64,000 nucleotides of DNA from Paeniglutamicibacter sulfureus (GCF_030512175.1 NZ_JAULBL010000002.1:1734149-1798148); one strand, 5' to 3'. Shown: positions 1 through 9,285, counted from the stretch's first letter. Notes: generated from the letters alone by a model not told the origin. A program made the numbers and translations.

Positions 1-577
1 TCACGATGGAAATGCGCTCGGCGAAGAGCGGGAAGGGGTACTTCAGGGTGAAGGAGACGGTGTCCTCGCCCTTGGCGGAGACCTTGTCAATGAAGGGAAT
101 GAACTGGGCGAAGAGCGAGGCGTTCTTGGCATCCAGCACGCGGTCGAAGGAGTAGACGACGTCCTCGACGGTGACCGGGTCACCGTTGTGGAAGGTGGCG
201 CCGGAGCGGAGCTTGATCTCGTAGCCCAGTTCGCCGACCTTGACGGGTTCGGCGGCGGCCAGGGCCAGGTAGCGTTCGCGGGTGGAGGGGTGCAGCTCGG
301 TCAGGCCCTCGAAGATGTGCAGGTTTGCTGCCATCGGGGTGGCGCCCGAAGAGGTCATCGGATCGAACCCGGTGGACAGGGCGTAGGACATGCCTGCCTC
401 GATCGGCTTGGTCCCTGCGGCACCTGCCGCCCCGGTGGTCGCGGTGCCGGTGGCACCGCTGGGTCCGCAGGCCGAGAGAGTCGCGGCAAAGGCGCCGGCA
501 ACGCCCATGGCCCCGGCGATCTTGAGGAAATTGCGGCGGGAGCTGGCCATGTTCATTACTTCGTTGTGTTGCTTCAT
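1..577 (-). CDS. ABC transporter substrate-binding lipoprotein, family 5 (C-terminus cut by window edge)
   Basis: The N-terminal 192 residues of an extracellular solute-binding protein (SBP_bac_5, the peptide/nickel/sugar-acid type). Residues 1-35 form a Tat-type lipoprotein signal: a twin arginine in SRRNFLK, a hydrophobic stretch and the lipobox LSAC, so the mature protein should be lipid-anchored outside the membrane. Family features follow: [39 protein letters not shown] 577 is chosen because GAGGTGA lies 6 bases upstream. The gene diverges from a FadR-type regulator, and a palindrome between them is repeated in front of the sialidase at 5.1 kb. Family-5 SBPs include the SatA sialic-acid receptors, so sialic-acid or a related sugar uptake is the preferred inference; peptide uptake is the alternative. 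Permease and ATPase genes would lie left of the window. Confidence 0.85.
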   Translation of the reverse strand, partial: MKQHNEVMNMASSRRNFLKIAGAMGVAGAFAATLSACGPSGATGTATTGAAGAAGTKPIEAGMSYALSTGFDPMTSSGATPMAANLHIFEGLTELHPSTRERYLALAAAEPVKVGELGYEIKLRSGATFHNGDPVTVEDVVYSFDRVLDAKNASLFAQFIPFIDKVSAKGEDTVSFTLKYPFPLFAERISIV

Positions 578-617
578 GGTGGGTCACCTCGAGTGGAATG
601 TGAGTGGAGATCGGATG

Positions 618-629
618 TAGGATGTCCTA
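618..629. promoter_or_regulatory. Palindromic operator between SBP gene and FadR-type regulator
   Basis: TAGGATGTCCTA is a perfect inverted repeat (5-bp arms TAGGA/TCCTA, 2-bp centre) in the divergent intergenic region. A good -10 for the regulator, TACAAT, lies at 639-644, so the palindrome covers its spacer/-35 region. Eleven of the 12 bases recur at 5047-5058 in front of the sialidase. Size and symmetry fit a FadR-family GntR operator. That the adjacent regulator is the binder is inferred. Confidence 0.55.
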
Positions 630-731
630 TGCCTGAAGTACAATGTATGCGAAGTCACATTGAACGTCAACCATGGCCCCGCACCCGGCGGGACCGGCAG
701 GCACCACGCGGCAGATGAAAGGGAATCCCCG

Positions 732-1466
732 ATGAGCGCAGCACAGCCAAGCGGCCGGCAGGCACGGGCCAACGCGGCTAACCGGTTGCAGGCCCTGCAG
801 CAGGAAATCATGGAATTGATCCTTGAACGCGGGCTCGTTCCGGGCGATCCGCTGCCCACCGAGCATGAGCTCGTCGAGGTGCTTGGCGTGGGACGCAACA
901 CCGTGCGCGAATCTCTCAAAGTGCTCCAAGCCCTGGGCATCGTGGATGTGCGCCACGGCTACGGAATGTTCGTGGCCACCAAGCAGCTCGGCGCGCTCGC
1001 CGCTACCCTCGAGTTCCACTCGCGGCTCTCGCTGCGCAACGGCGGACACGAGGCAATGGAACTTGTCGAGGTCCGCCAAGCCCTCGAGTCCGGGCTGATC
1101 GGCGCCGCCATTGACGCGATGACGGCGCCCGCGCTGGAGGTCGTGCGCGCCGCGGTGGAGGACATGGAGGCCAGAGCCGAGGCCGGCCTGCCACTGAGCG
1201 AGGCGGACAAGCGTTTCCACCGCGGGCTCTTTGAGCCGCTGGAAAACGGGATGCTCACCAACCTGCTGGGGGTCTTCTGGTCCGCCTATTCCAAGCTGCA
1301 CGAGCAAATGGACCCGACCGACGACCTGCTCGTCGAGACCGCCCGCAACCACCGGGAAATCTACGAGGCAGTGGCGGCGGGCGACAAGGCGAAAGCGGGG
1401 GAACTCATGGCAGGTCACTTTGACGGGATCCGCGGACTGATCCACACTACCGTCGGCGGCGAATGA
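732..1466 (+). CDS. FadR-family (FCD) GntR transcriptional regulator, NanR-like candidate
   Basis: A 244-residue one-component regulator. Residues ~18-80 form a GntR winged helix-turn-helix (GDPLPTEHELVEVLGVGRNT, then VDVRHGYGMFV). Residues ~100-235 form an all-helical FCD ligand-binding domain with the expected helix signatures (VEVRQALESGLIGAAI, DKRFHRGLF, NHREIYEAV). ATG 732 is chosen over the longer frame from 660 because GAAAGGGA precedes it at 8-10 bases and the extra N-terminus has no family match. It diverges from the family-5 SBP gene. With the shared palindrome before the sialidase it is the best candidate for a sialic-acid-responsive repressor. The ligand is inferred, not shown. 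Confidence 0.85.
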   Translation: MSAAQPSGRQARANAANRLQALQQEIMELILERGLVPGDPLPTEHELVEVLGVGRNTVRESLKVLQALGIVDVRHGYGMFVATKQLGALAATLEFHSRLSLRNGGHEAMELVEVRQALESGLIGAAIDAMTAPALEVVRAAVEDMEARAEAGLPLSEADKRFHRGLFEPLENGMLTNLLGVFWSAYSKLHEQMDPTDDLLVETARNHREIYEAVAAGDKAKAGELMAGHFDGIRGLIHTTVGGE

Positions 1467-1669
1467 GCAGTCCCTCGGGAAAGCGACCTTGAGGGTAAAC
1501 AGCACCAAATTGCTCAAGTGAGATATTGGCGGCAGACAGCCATTGGTCTAAGGGTGTGGTGCGGTGACGGGACGTAAATATTTGTCCGGTATGCAAATCT
1601 AACATTAGATACATATGATAGAAGATGTCGTCGAAAATCAATGCAGCTATTTTTTTGGGGGAATCCGCT

Positions 1670-3295
1670 GTGACTAAAAGTCGATCTTTTTCTGTGTATC
1701 TTCTGAAAAAGGGATTTAATGCATCAAGTGCGTTGAAAGATGATCATTCATTGACACCGGTCGGTAAAAGTTCGGGACTCCCTGTCGGCTGGAAGATGTA
1801 TCTCTTCGATCCGCAGCAGCGTCAACCGTGGTGGCGGGACTATTTCGGCCTAAGTCAAGACCTTAGTCAGAGCGTAAAAGGCGCCCTTGTATTCCTCTCT
1901 GCGGAAGGACGTAACTTCGCCATTTCTTTGGGGCCGGCTCACTTTAGCCTCAAGGATGAGAGCTACGAGTACGATTTCGGACTCCTGGTGACGCTAAATT
2001 GTGTTGATCCGACGTTGATTAGAAATACCGATGTTCTTGAGCCTGGTTCAGCGAGGCGGCAGAGAACCCAGCTTGCATCACGTTCAGATCTGACCTACTT
2101 CGATTTCGACGGTGACAACTCGATCCTCAGGACGCTAACTGGGAATATTCGGACGGAGTATGAACACCTTTTCAAATTTGCCACGGGAGCCAGCAACCTG
2201 AGGATCAGTTCCAGCGCGAGCGTTGATGAGCTCGAAGCCCTGTGTGGTCAAATTCTAGATATTTATAAGATGGAAACCTACAAATCTGCTTTCCCTGGGA
2301 TCCGAAACATCACTCCGGTACGGGATCCCGACGAAATCACCAGACTTGACGTCGCGCTGATCCAAGCCATTCGAATACGCGATGACCATGTTGCTCTCGC
2401 GGTCCCCGCGATTGTTGATTATCAAGACAACTTCTGGGTGCGATTTGGTGGCCTCGGCGCGAGCTTGCTGCATCCGGATGTGGATATTAGCGACTATTAC
2501 AAATACGTCAGCAGCAATGGATTAGAAGTCGAAACGCTCAATGTGGTTGACCTCAAGCATCATGAATTGAGGCTTGCCAATGATGACGGGGCAACTCGCG
2601 ATAAGTATTCGATTTACAAGTCGCTTGTTTTTGATACCAAGCTCGCTAGTTCGGCAGGCACCTACTATCTGAGCGAGGCAAGCTGGTATCAAGTCGAAGA
2701 CGACTTTATTGCGGACCTCAGGAACCATCTGGATGCGCGCTATGAGGATCTGTGGTTACCGGATTGTTCGAAAAAACCAGAAGCGGCCTATAACCAGATA
2801 GCTGCCGATTCCGCAGCCAGAGCTATTTGCCTGGACAAAACAAACATGAGTCCAAAGGGACAGACGGCTCTCGAACCGTGCGATATTTACTCCGTCAGGG
2901 ATGGTCGAGCCGTGCTAAGCCATATTAAGATCGGCACCAGTTCTGGTGACTTGAGTCATCTGTTCAATCAAGGTGCGAATGCTGTGCAACTTTTGCGTTC
3001 GAGCGAGCCCGCGCGGGAACGTCTGGTGAAACTGATCCAAGAAAATGGCGGTAGCAACGAAGACGCAAAGCCTGTAGAGAATCGAGATTTTTTGGTTGAG
3101 TACGGAATTATTAGTCGCAAAAATCCGACGAACAAGTCAGATAATCTGCCGCTGTTCTCTAGGATCAGCCTCAAACGTGCCCTCGAAGATCTAGAGCTGA
3201 TGGGTGCCCCCGCATCGTTTGGCTTTATTTCTGATAAAACGCCACGGGATCAACCAAAGGTCAAAAAACGACAGCCGAGGCAAAAGACCGGGTGA
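1670..3295 (+). CDS. TIGR04141/DUF6119 family sporadically distributed protein
   Basis: A 541-residue protein recognised as the TIGR04141/DUF6119 type from its opening FSVYLLKKG, the C-terminal EPCDIYSV and the block HIKIGTSSGDLSHLFNQG. GTG 1670 is preferred because GGGGGAA sits 6 bases upstream, and family members begin just before the SxYLLK strand; ATG 1625 is the alternative. Codon use is clearly more AT-rich than the flanks, with many third-position A/T, which suggests recent transfer. It stands alone between two GntR regulators and splits the amino-sugar region. No signal peptide or membrane segment is seen. The biochemical function is unknown; scattered distribution is a family trait, and a defence or selfish-element role is only inferred. 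Confidence 0.75.
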   Translation: MTKSRSFSVYLLKKGFNASSALKDDHSLTPVGKSSGLPVGWKMYLFDPQQRQPWWRDYFGLSQDLSQSVKGALVFLSAEGRNFAISLGPAHFSLKDESYEYDFGLLVTLNCVDPTLIRNTDVLEPGSARRQRTQLASRSDLTYFDFDGDNSILRTLTGNIRTEYEHLFKFATGASNLRISSSASVDELEALCGQILDIYKMETYKSAFPGIRNITPVRDPDEITRLDVALIQAIRIRDDHVALAVPAIVDYQDNFWVRFGGLGASLLHPDVDISDYYKYVSSNGLEVETLNVVDLKHHELRLANDDGATRDKYSIYKSLVFDTKLASSAGTYYLSEASWYQVEDDFIADLRNHLDARYEDLWLPDCSKKPEAAYNQIAADSAARAICLDKTNMSPKGQTALEPCDIYSVRDGRAVLSHIKIGTSSGDLSHLFNQGANAVQLLRSSEPARERLVKLIQENGGSNEDAKPVENRDFLVEYGIISRKNPTNKSDNLPLFSRISLKRALEDLELMGAPASFGFISDKTPRDQPKVKKRQPRQKTG

Positions 3296-3400
3296 TGCGT
3301 ACTGATCGGCGAAGGTGGTAAGCATGCACCTTGAATGCGCTATTAGCGTGGCCTCTTAGTCGCTGGCGGAGAACGTTCGTTGTTGGCACTGCTTGAGGAG

Positions 3401-4135
3401 TCAGGCGGGACCCCGCTCCACGGTGGTTTCGTAGCCATAGCGGTCCCCGCGGTACAAGGTCTCGGTGGCCTCGATGGCCCGGCCTTGGTCGGTGAAGCCC
3501 ACGCGGTCCACCCGCAGGGCCGCGGCACCCACGGGCTGGTCAAGGAGGTGCGCTTCGGTGACCGAGAGGTTGGTTGCCGTGATGCTCTGGCCGGCCCGCA
3601 CGATGCGCTGGCCGTGTTCGGCCAGCTGTGCATCCAGCGAACCCTCCGGATCGGGAAGTGCCTCGCCGAACAGGCCGGGCAACAGCCGCGCGGTTTCCAG
3701 CGCCATGGGTGCACCGTCGGCCAACCGCAGCCTGCGCAGCAGCAGCACCTCGGAACCCTCCTCCACGCCGAGCGCCCTGGCGGTCTCGGCCGGGCACGGC
3801 TCGATCCGGCAGTCCAGGGTGCGGGAGGATGCCTTGAATCCGCGCTCGGCCATGTCCTGGCTGAAGCCGGTCAGTCGCGTGCCCTTGCGGATCTGCGAGG
3901 GATCCGCGACATAGGTTCCCGACCCCTGCACGTTGTAGACAAGCCCCGCCGCCGCCAGCCTGGCGATGGCCCGCCGCACGGTGTCGCGGCTGACGCGGTA
4001 GCTCACCTGCAGCTCCCGTTCGGTCGGCAACGGCTCGCCGATGGCAAGATCCGTGCGGATCTGCTCGGCCAGGACCTTGGCCAAAACCACGTATTTCGGC
4101 GATCCGGTCCGAACCAATTCGAGTGAAGTCTCCAT
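3401..4135 (-). CDS. GntR-family regulator with UTRA domain (HutC/DasR/NagR type)
   Basis: A 244-residue regulator. Residues ~10-72 form a GntR winged helix (LPTERELQVSYRVSRDTVRR, VQGSGTYVA). Residues ~90-235 form a UTRA ligand-binding domain (LTGFSQDMAERGF, EVLLLRRLRLADGAPMALE, TATNLSVTEAHLLDQPVG). It is divergent from nagB across 55 bases. DasR/NagR homologues respond to GlcN-6-P or GlcNAc-6-P, so control of nagB is the natural inference. ATG 4135 is chosen over 4159 because the longer form would place its start inside the putative operator at 4152-4174. Confidence 0.85.
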   Translation of the reverse strand: METSLELVRTGSPKYVVLAKVLAEQIRTDLAIGEPLPTERELQVSYRVSRDTVRRAIARLAAAGLVYNVQGSGTYVADPSQIRKGTRLTGFSQDMAERGFKASSRTLDCRIEPCPAETARALGVEEGSEVLLLRRLRLADGAPMALETARLLPGLFGEALPDPEGSLDAQLAEHGQRIVRAGQSITATNLSVTEAHLLDQPVGAAALRVDRVGFTDQGRAIEATETLYRGDRYGYETTVERGPA

Positions 4136-4151
4136 ATTCCCGAGTATAGAT

Positions 4152-4174
4152 CGAACCATTTTGATATTGGTACG
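4152..4174. promoter_or_regulatory. Inverted repeat between GntR/UTRA regulator and nagB
   Basis: CGAACCA (4152-4158), 9 bases, then TGGTACG (4168-4174): six of seven positions are symmetric. It lies in the only non-coding stretch between the two divergent genes and has ACCA/TGGT half-sites like those of GntR-HutC operators. Binding is inferred. Confidence 0.4.
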
Positions 4175-4190
4175 GACAAATCATTGATTC

Positions 4191-4997
4191 ATGGGTACTC
4201 TGGGCAAGGTGGAAATCATCGTGCTCTCAGACCCCGCGGCCGTGGGCCGCCACGCCGCCCGCCTCATCGCCGACACCCTTGCCGGGAAACCCGACCCCGT
4301 GCTCGGCGTGGCTACAGGCTCCAGCCCGCTGGCCACCTATGCCGAACTTGCAGCCCTGGTGCACGGCGGACTGGATCTTTCCCGCGCCAGTGCCTTTGCG
4401 CTGGATGAATATGTGGGACTGGACGCTGCGCATCCCGAGGCCTACCACTCGGTCATCCACCGGACCGTGACCGTCCCCTTGGGGTTGGATCCCGTCCGGG
4501 TCCACGTGCCGAACGGCGCGGCCGCAGACCTGCGGGCAGCCTGCGCGGACTATGAAGCGGCCATCGAGGCTGCCGGTGGGATTGACGTACAGCTGCTGGG
4601 TATCGGTGCCAACGGGCATATCGGCTTCAATGAACCCGGCTCCTCGCTGGGCAGCAGAACCCGCGTGAAGACGCTGGCCCCGCGGACCCGGCGCGACAAC
4701 GCGCGGTTCTTCGGGGGAGAGGCCGAGGCTGTTCCGGTGCATTGCCTGACCCAAGGCATTGGCACCATCCTGCGTGCGCACTCCGTGTTGCTGGTGGCCA
4801 CCGGAGAATCCAAGGCGGCCGCCGTGGCTGCCATGGCGGAGGGCCCGCTCGGGGCCTTCTGTCCGGCGAGCGCGCTGCAGCTCCATGAGCGGGCGACCGT
4901 GGTGGTGGACGAGGCCGCAGCCTCGTTGCTGCGGGACCGCGAGTACTACGATTTTGCCCGCGACAACGCGCCCGAAGGTGCCTTCGACCTCGACTGA
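4191..4997 (+). CDS. nagB: Glucosamine-6-phosphate deaminase
   Basis: Converts glucosamine-6-phosphate to fructose-6-phosphate and ammonia, the last step that feeds GlcNAc and sialic-acid amino sugars into glycolysis. The 268-residue frame has the family landmarks: VATGSSPL (phosphate loop), FALDEYVGL (catalytic Asp), and GIGANGHIGFNEPGSS with the active-site His, in the form seen in Gram-positive NagB. There is no Shine-Dalgarno before ATG 4191, so the mRNA may be leaderless, or translation may begin at GTG 4209 (VEIIVLSDP), which fits the usual NagB N-terminus. It lies just upstream of the sialidase. Confidence 0.93.
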   Translation: MGTLGKVEIIVLSDPAAVGRHAARLIADTLAGKPDPVLGVATGSSPLATYAELAALVHGGLDLSRASAFALDEYVGLDAAHPEAYHSVIHRTVTVPLGLDPVRVHVPNGAAADLRAACADYEAAIEAAGGIDVQLLGIGANGHIGFNEPGSSLGSRTRVKTLAPRTRRDNARFFGGEAEAVPVHCLTQGIGTILRAHSVLLVATGESKAAAVAAMAEGPLGAFCPASALQLHERATVVVDEAAASLLRDREYYDFARDNAPEGAFDLD

Positions 4998-5012
4998 TCC
5001 ACTCTCCGACGC

Positions 5013-5058
5013 TTGACATCTGTGGCACGCATCACGTATCCATAGATCGGATGTCCTA
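5013..5058 (+). promoter_or_regulatory. Sialidase promoter with FadR-type operator
   Basis: A perfect -35 TTGACA at 5013-5018 is followed, 18 bases on, by a weak -10 (TATCCA, 5037-5042). Immediately downstream, TCGGATGTCCTA (5047-5058) matches the palindrome at 618-629 in 11 of 12 bases and would cover the transcription start. This argues for repression by the regulator at 732-1466. Confidence 0.5.
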
Positions 5059-5113
5059 CCTCTTAGCTCGACCTCACCGACCCTCCCCACGCCGGAAAGG
5101 CACTTCCCAAGAG

Positions 5114-7750
5114 ATGACCGCACACCACAAGCCCCGACTCTCCCGCGCCGCACGCCCCTTGGCGACAGCCGCCATGATCGCAATGCTGGCACCTGTCGCA
5201 TTGGCCGGATCCGCTTCCGCGGCCCTACCGGTGCCCGGCAACGACCCGTTCGCCGCCCCGGGCAGCTACAGCGAAGAAAACCTCGCCGCCGACCGGACCG
5301 GCGAAAACTACTTCTACCGCATCCCCGCCCTTGCCCACCTGGGCAACGGCGTAGTGCTCTCCTCCTGGGACGCCCGTCCTAACTCCGCTGCCGACGCACC
5401 CAACGCCAACAGCATTGTGATGCGCCGCAGCACGGACAACGGCAAGACGTTCGGGCCCATGACCACCATCGCTGCAGGACACCTGGGCGATGCCGAAGAA
5501 CCAAAGTACGGCTATAGCGATCCCAGCTTCGTGGTTGACGAGCAAACCAACACCGTCTTTGCCTTCTTTGTCTATTCCAAGGACCAGGGCTTCCATGGAA
5601 GCACCTGGGGCAATGACGATGCCGACCGCAATGTCATCAGCGCCGCCGTGGTTTCCTCCATCGACGGCGGAGTGACCTGGAGCGAACCGCGCCTGATCAC
5701 CGATGTGGCCAAGCCCGGTGCCGACTCGACCCCGGAGCCCGGGGACGTGAAGACCACGTTCGCCACCTCCGGGGCCGGGATCCAGCTGCGCTACGGGCCC
5801 CACGCCGGGAGGTTGATCCAGCAATACGCCGGCCGGGTCCTGCAGGAGGACGGGAGCACGCCGATCCAGGCCTACTCGCTCTACTCCGATGACCACGGAC
5901 AGACCTGGGAGCGCGGGGAATTCCTTGGCACCGGGATGGATGAAAACAAGGTCGTGGAACTCTCCGACGGACGCGTGATGCTCAACTCCCGCGACTCGAA
6001 CAACGGCGGCTTCCGCAAGGTGGCCATCTCCACCGACGGCGGACACAGCTACTCACCGGTCGAAGCGGACACCGAGCTCGTGGATCCGACCAACAACGCC
6101 CATGTGACCCGGATGTATCCCGAAGCGGCAGAGGGAAGCCAAGATGCGAAGATGCTGCTCTACACCGGGGCCAACCACCCCACCGAGCGCCGCAACGTCT
6201 CGGCCCGGGTCTCCTGCGATGACGGGGAGACCTGGCCGGGGCTGCGCACCATCCGCTCCGGCTTCTCCGCCTACTCGGTGGCCACCGCGCTGGATGCCGG
6301 TATGTACGGGGTCTTCTATGAGGGCAGCTACACCAACGACCTCCCCCTTGCCACCTTTGACCGCGACTGGCTGAACGTGGCCTGCGCCCCGCTGGCAGCC
6401 GAGGCCCTGGCACTGGATGCGGGGGCCAGCGCCGAGGCGAGCCTGGTCATCACCAACCAGGAAGAGGCGGCGCTGTCCGGAACACTGACGCTGACCGGAC
6501 CGGCGGGGTGGAGCGCCGGCACCGCCGAGGTCTCTGCACTGGCGGCCGGGGTGAAGACAACGCTCAGCCTGCCGGTCACGGCACCCAGCACCGCCAACGG
6601 GGCAGTGAAGCTGCAGGCACGGTTCACCGCCGCCGACGGACGCACCTCGCACAGCACCGTGACCGCCCAGGTGAAGGGTCAATCAATCATCTCGCTCGAG
6701 GTGTCGGGCAAGCGCTCGGACGCCGGCCGCGACCTCGCCGCGTTGCCCTACACGGCGGGGGAGAAGTTGCCATACACCTTCCACGTGGCAAACACCGGAA
6801 ACACCAATGCCTGGGTGGTCCCGACAGCGGGCAACTTCGCCCCGCTGGTTGCAGCACCGGTGGGACAGCCGAGCCCGGCGGGCAATTGCCGCTACTCCTC
6901 ACTTGCGGCAGGTGCATCCTATGACTGCACCACTCCTCGCCACACCGTGACCGAAGCCGAAGTGGCCGACGGCTTCTTCAAGCCCTCCAGCACCTGGACC
7001 ACCGGCAGGATCCCTTACTACGCCACGGTGGTGAAGGAATATTCCATTGACGGAGGCGAGGTCGACCTGGTCGTTCGCGCGCCGGGCCTCTCGGCCACTG
7101 CCGCGGCCGGCACCTTCACCGACGTGGACGGCAACGGACATGCCTCCGCCGGGGACACCGTCAAGCACGCGGTGGCCCTGGGCAACACGGGCAACGTCCG
7201 GCTCACCGGGATCCACGCCGGGGACCAAGCGCTCGCCGAGGAACTCACTCCCGGAGCCACCCTGGAAACCGAGATCGTCCACGAACTGACGGCCGAAGAG
7301 GCCGCCGCCGGCGAACTGGCCGGGCGCACCATGGAATTCGAAGCAGCCAACGGCTCCAAGCGGGCGGTTGCGCAGCTCGAACTTTCGGCCGTCCCGCTGC
7401 CGCGGGACCCCGCGGCCTGGGAGCCAAACGACGCTGAAACGCAGTCCCCGGCAGACAGCCGGCTTTCATTCGTGCCGGAGGCGGGAGCCGCCCGCTGGGA
7501 CGGAAACTACTCCGTGGCCCTGGACCTTGCCCGGGGGACCAATGCAAGTGTCTTCCGTCTCTTTGAGGATGGGAAGCTGATCCACGGCCAGCAACTCGAG
7601 GCCAACAGCCCGCAGTCGCAGCGCGCCGTGGTCCAGCTGCGCGGCCGCGCCGACGGAACCCGCGTCTACACCGCGGAACTGGAAAACGCCGCAGGCATCG
7701 CAAAATCCCTTCCGTTGCGGGTCACCGTGGATTCCGTGAGGGCCGAGTAA
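5114..7750 (+). CDS. nanH: Secreted exo-alpha-sialidase (GH33) with C-terminal beta domains
   Basis: Releases terminal sialic acid from glycoconjugates outside the cell. An 878-residue protein with a Sec signal (residues 1-36, cleavage after GSASA). The six-bladed propeller spans ~45-430, with the FRIP motif as FYRIPAL and Asp-boxes STDNGKTF, SIDGGVTW, SDDHGQTW, STDGGHSY and CDDGETW, ending with GMYGVFYEGS around the catalytic Tyr/Glu. Then come a NEW3-like domain (~445-540), DUF11/DUF7507-like repeats (~550-770, GNTGNVRLTGI) and a final beta domain. No LPXTG or membrane anchor is seen, so it is probably released. ATG 5114 opens the signal peptide; the longer frame from 5051 would start inside the operator. 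Related secreted sialidases are known from Arthrobacter ureafaciens. Confidence 0.92.
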   Translation: MTAHHKPRLSRAARPLATAAMIAMLAPVALAGSASAALPVPGNDPFAAPGSYSEENLAADRTGENYFYRIPALAHLGNGVVLSSWDARPNSAADAPNANSIVMRRSTDNGKTFGPMTTIAAGHLGDAEEPKYGYSDPSFVVDEQTNTVFAFFVYSKDQGFHGSTWGNDDADRNVISAAVVSSIDGGVTWSEPRLITDVAKPGADSTPEPGDVKTTFATSGAGIQLRYGPHAGRLIQQYAGRVLQEDGSTPIQAYSLYSDDHGQTWERGEFLGTGMDENKVVELSDGRVMLNSRDSNNGGFRKVAISTDGGHSYSPVEADTELVDPTNNAHVTRMYPEAAEGSQDAKMLLYTGANHPTERRNVSARVSCDDGETWPGLRTIRSGFSAYSVATALDAGMYGVFYEGSYTNDLPLATFDRDWLNVACAPLAAEALALDAGASAEASLVITNQEEAALSGTLTLTGPAGWSAGTAEVSALAAGVKTTLSLPVTAPSTANGAVKLQARFTAADGRTSHSTVTAQVKGQSIISLEVSGKRSDAGRDLAALPYTAGEKLPYTFHVANTGNTNAWVVPTAGNFAPLVAAPVGQPSPAGNCRYSSLAAGASYDCTTPRHTVTEAEVADGFFKPSSTWTTGRIPYYATVVKEYSIDGGEVDLVVRAPGLSATAAAGTFTDVDGNGHASAGDTVKHAVALGNTGNVRLTGIHAGDQALAEELTPGATLETEIVHELTAEEAAAGELAGRTMEFEAANGSKRAVAQLELSAVPLPRDPAAWEPNDAETQSPADSRLSFVPEAGAARWDGNYSVALDLARGTNASVFRLFEDGKLIHGQQLEANSPQSQRAVVQLRGRADGTRVYTAELENAAGIAKSLPLRVTVDSVRAE

Positions 7751-7779
7751 CCCCCGCCCGCAAGGGATTGAACGGCAGG

Positions 7780-7819
7780 TGACGGGGGTCAGCGGCCACC
7801 GGGTCGCGGACCCCCGTCA
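7780..7819 (+). terminator. Stem-loop terminator after sialidase
   Basis: Perfect 11-bp arms TGACGGGGGTC (7780-7790) and GACCCCCGTCA (7809-7819) with an 18-base loop, 30 bases after the sialidase stop. There is no long U-tract, as is common in actinobacteria. Confidence 0.65.
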
Positions 7820-7938
7820 TGCGGTCTTTCGGAGACCGCCAAACGTTTTTTCCCCGCCCGGGTTTCGTGGACATACAAAAGAATGCTGAGTAGTGAAATA
7901 ACAGGGATTGAACCGGGACAGGGTTATGATGAGTCGCG

Positions 7939-9285
7939 ATGGCAAGGTTATTTGGGACCGATGGTGTCCGCGGAAAAGCAAACGAACTTCTGACCCCAGA
8001 ACTGGCAATGGCGATTTCACAAGCCGCCGCCATGGTGTTGGGGCACGAACAAATACATGACGGGCGACGTCCCGTGGCGGTGGTGGCCAAGGATCCCCGG
8101 ATCAGCGGCGACTTCCTCTCGGCTGCGATCGAGGCGGGCCTCGCGGCCACCGGCGTCGACGTGCACGATGCGGGGACCCTGCCCACTCCGGCGGCGGCTT
8201 ACCTGGTAGCGGACCTTGATGCCGACTTCGGCGTCATGATCTCTGCCTCGCACAACGCTGCCCCGGACAACGGAATCAAGTTCCTGGCCCGCGGCGGCAA
8301 GAAGCTCGACGACGCCCTCGAGGACGCCATCGAGGCGGCCATGGAGAAGCCCAAGTACCGCCCGGTCGGTGCCGACGTGGGACGCATTTCGCGCTTCGCC
8401 GATGCCGAGGACCGCTACGTCATGCACCTGTTGCAGACGCTGCCCAACCGCCTGGACGGGCTCAAGATCGTCCTTGATTGCGCCCACGGCGCGGCCAGCG
8501 GATGCTCGCCTGAGGTCTTCAACGCCGCCGGTGCCGAGGTCCTGGTCATTGGCGCGGAGCCGGACGGCATCAACATCAACGACGGCTACGGCTCCACGCA
8601 CCTGGAACGCCTGCAGGCGGCAGTGGTGGACAACGGAGCGGATCTGGGCATTGCCCACGACGGCGACGCCGACCGCTGCCTGGCCGTTGACCATGAGGGA
8701 ACCGTAGTGGACGGGGACCAGATCATGGCGATCATGGCCACCGCATTGAAGGACCGCGGGGAACTGAAGGACAACACCCTGGTCGCCACCGTGATGAGCA
8801 ACCTCGGGTTGAAGATCGCGATGCGCGAAGCCGGCATCACCGTCAAGGAAACCGGCGTGGGGGACCGCTACGTGCTCGAGGGCATGCGCGAGGGCGGCTA
8901 CAACCTGGGCGGCGAACAGTCCGGCCACGTGATCTTCGCAGACCACGCCACCACCGGGGACGGGGTGTTGACCGGCCTGCACATCGCAGCGCGCGTCAAC
9001 TCCACCGGCAAGACCCTGAAGGAACTCTCCGGCGCCATGACGGTACTGCCGCAGGTGCTGATCAACGTCAAGGGCGTGGACAAGCTCGCTGCTCCCGCGA
9101 ACAAGATGCTGATCGCCGCGATCGTTGCCGCCGAGGCCGAATTGGGCCACAACGGCCGGGTGCTGTTGCGCCCCTCGGGTACCGAGCCGGTGGTTCGCGT
9201 GATGGTGGAAGCCACCTCGCAGGACATGGCACATTCCCTGGCCACTTCGCTGGCCGCAGTCGTTTCGCGCGAACTGGCACTATAG
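7939..9285 (+). CDS. glmM: Phosphoglucosamine mutase
   Basis: Interconverts glucosamine-6-phosphate and glucosamine-1-phosphate for UDP-GlcNAc and peptidoglycan synthesis in the cytoplasm. The 448-residue length is standard. Seen: the opening [13 protein letters not shown], the phosphoserine loop [16 protein letters not shown], the Mg-binding DGDADR, the sugar-binding GGEQSGH, and the C-terminal phosphate loop [13 protein letters not shown]. The substrate connects it to glmS (14.7-16.5 kb) and nagB in this window. Confidence 0.97.
   Translation: MARLFGTDGVRGKANELLTPELAMAISQAAAMVLGHEQIHDGRRPVAVVAKDPRISGDFLSAAIEAGLAATGVDVHDAGTLPTPAAAYLVADLDADFGVMISASHNAAPDNGIKFLARGGKKLDDALEDAIEAAMEKPKYRPVGADVGRISRFADAEDRYVMHLLQTLPNRLDGLKIVLDCAHGAASGCSPEVFNAAGAEVLVIGAEPDGININDGYGSTHLERLQAAVVDNGADLGIAHDGDADRCLAVDHEGTVVDGDQIMAIMATALKDRGELKDNTLVATVMSNLGLKIAMREAGITVKETGVGDRYVLEGMREGGYNLGGEQSGHVIFADHATTGDGVLTGLHIAARVNSTGKTLKELSGAMTVLPQVLINVKGVDKLAAPANKMLIAAIVAAEAELGHNGRVLLRPSGTEPVVRVMVEATSQDMAHSLATSLAAVVSRELAL

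Noticed and set aside
188-718. A plus-strand frame opposite the substrate-binding protein
   Set aside because: It runs through the start, signal peptide and promoter of a clear gene on the other strand and lacks a ribosome-binding site.
1652-1664. A TTTTTTTGGGGGAA stretch before the DUF6119 gene, similar to the G-boxes near the sigma-28 gene
   Set aside because: It sits exactly at ribosome-binding distance from GTG 1670, so it is explained as a Shine-Dalgarno.
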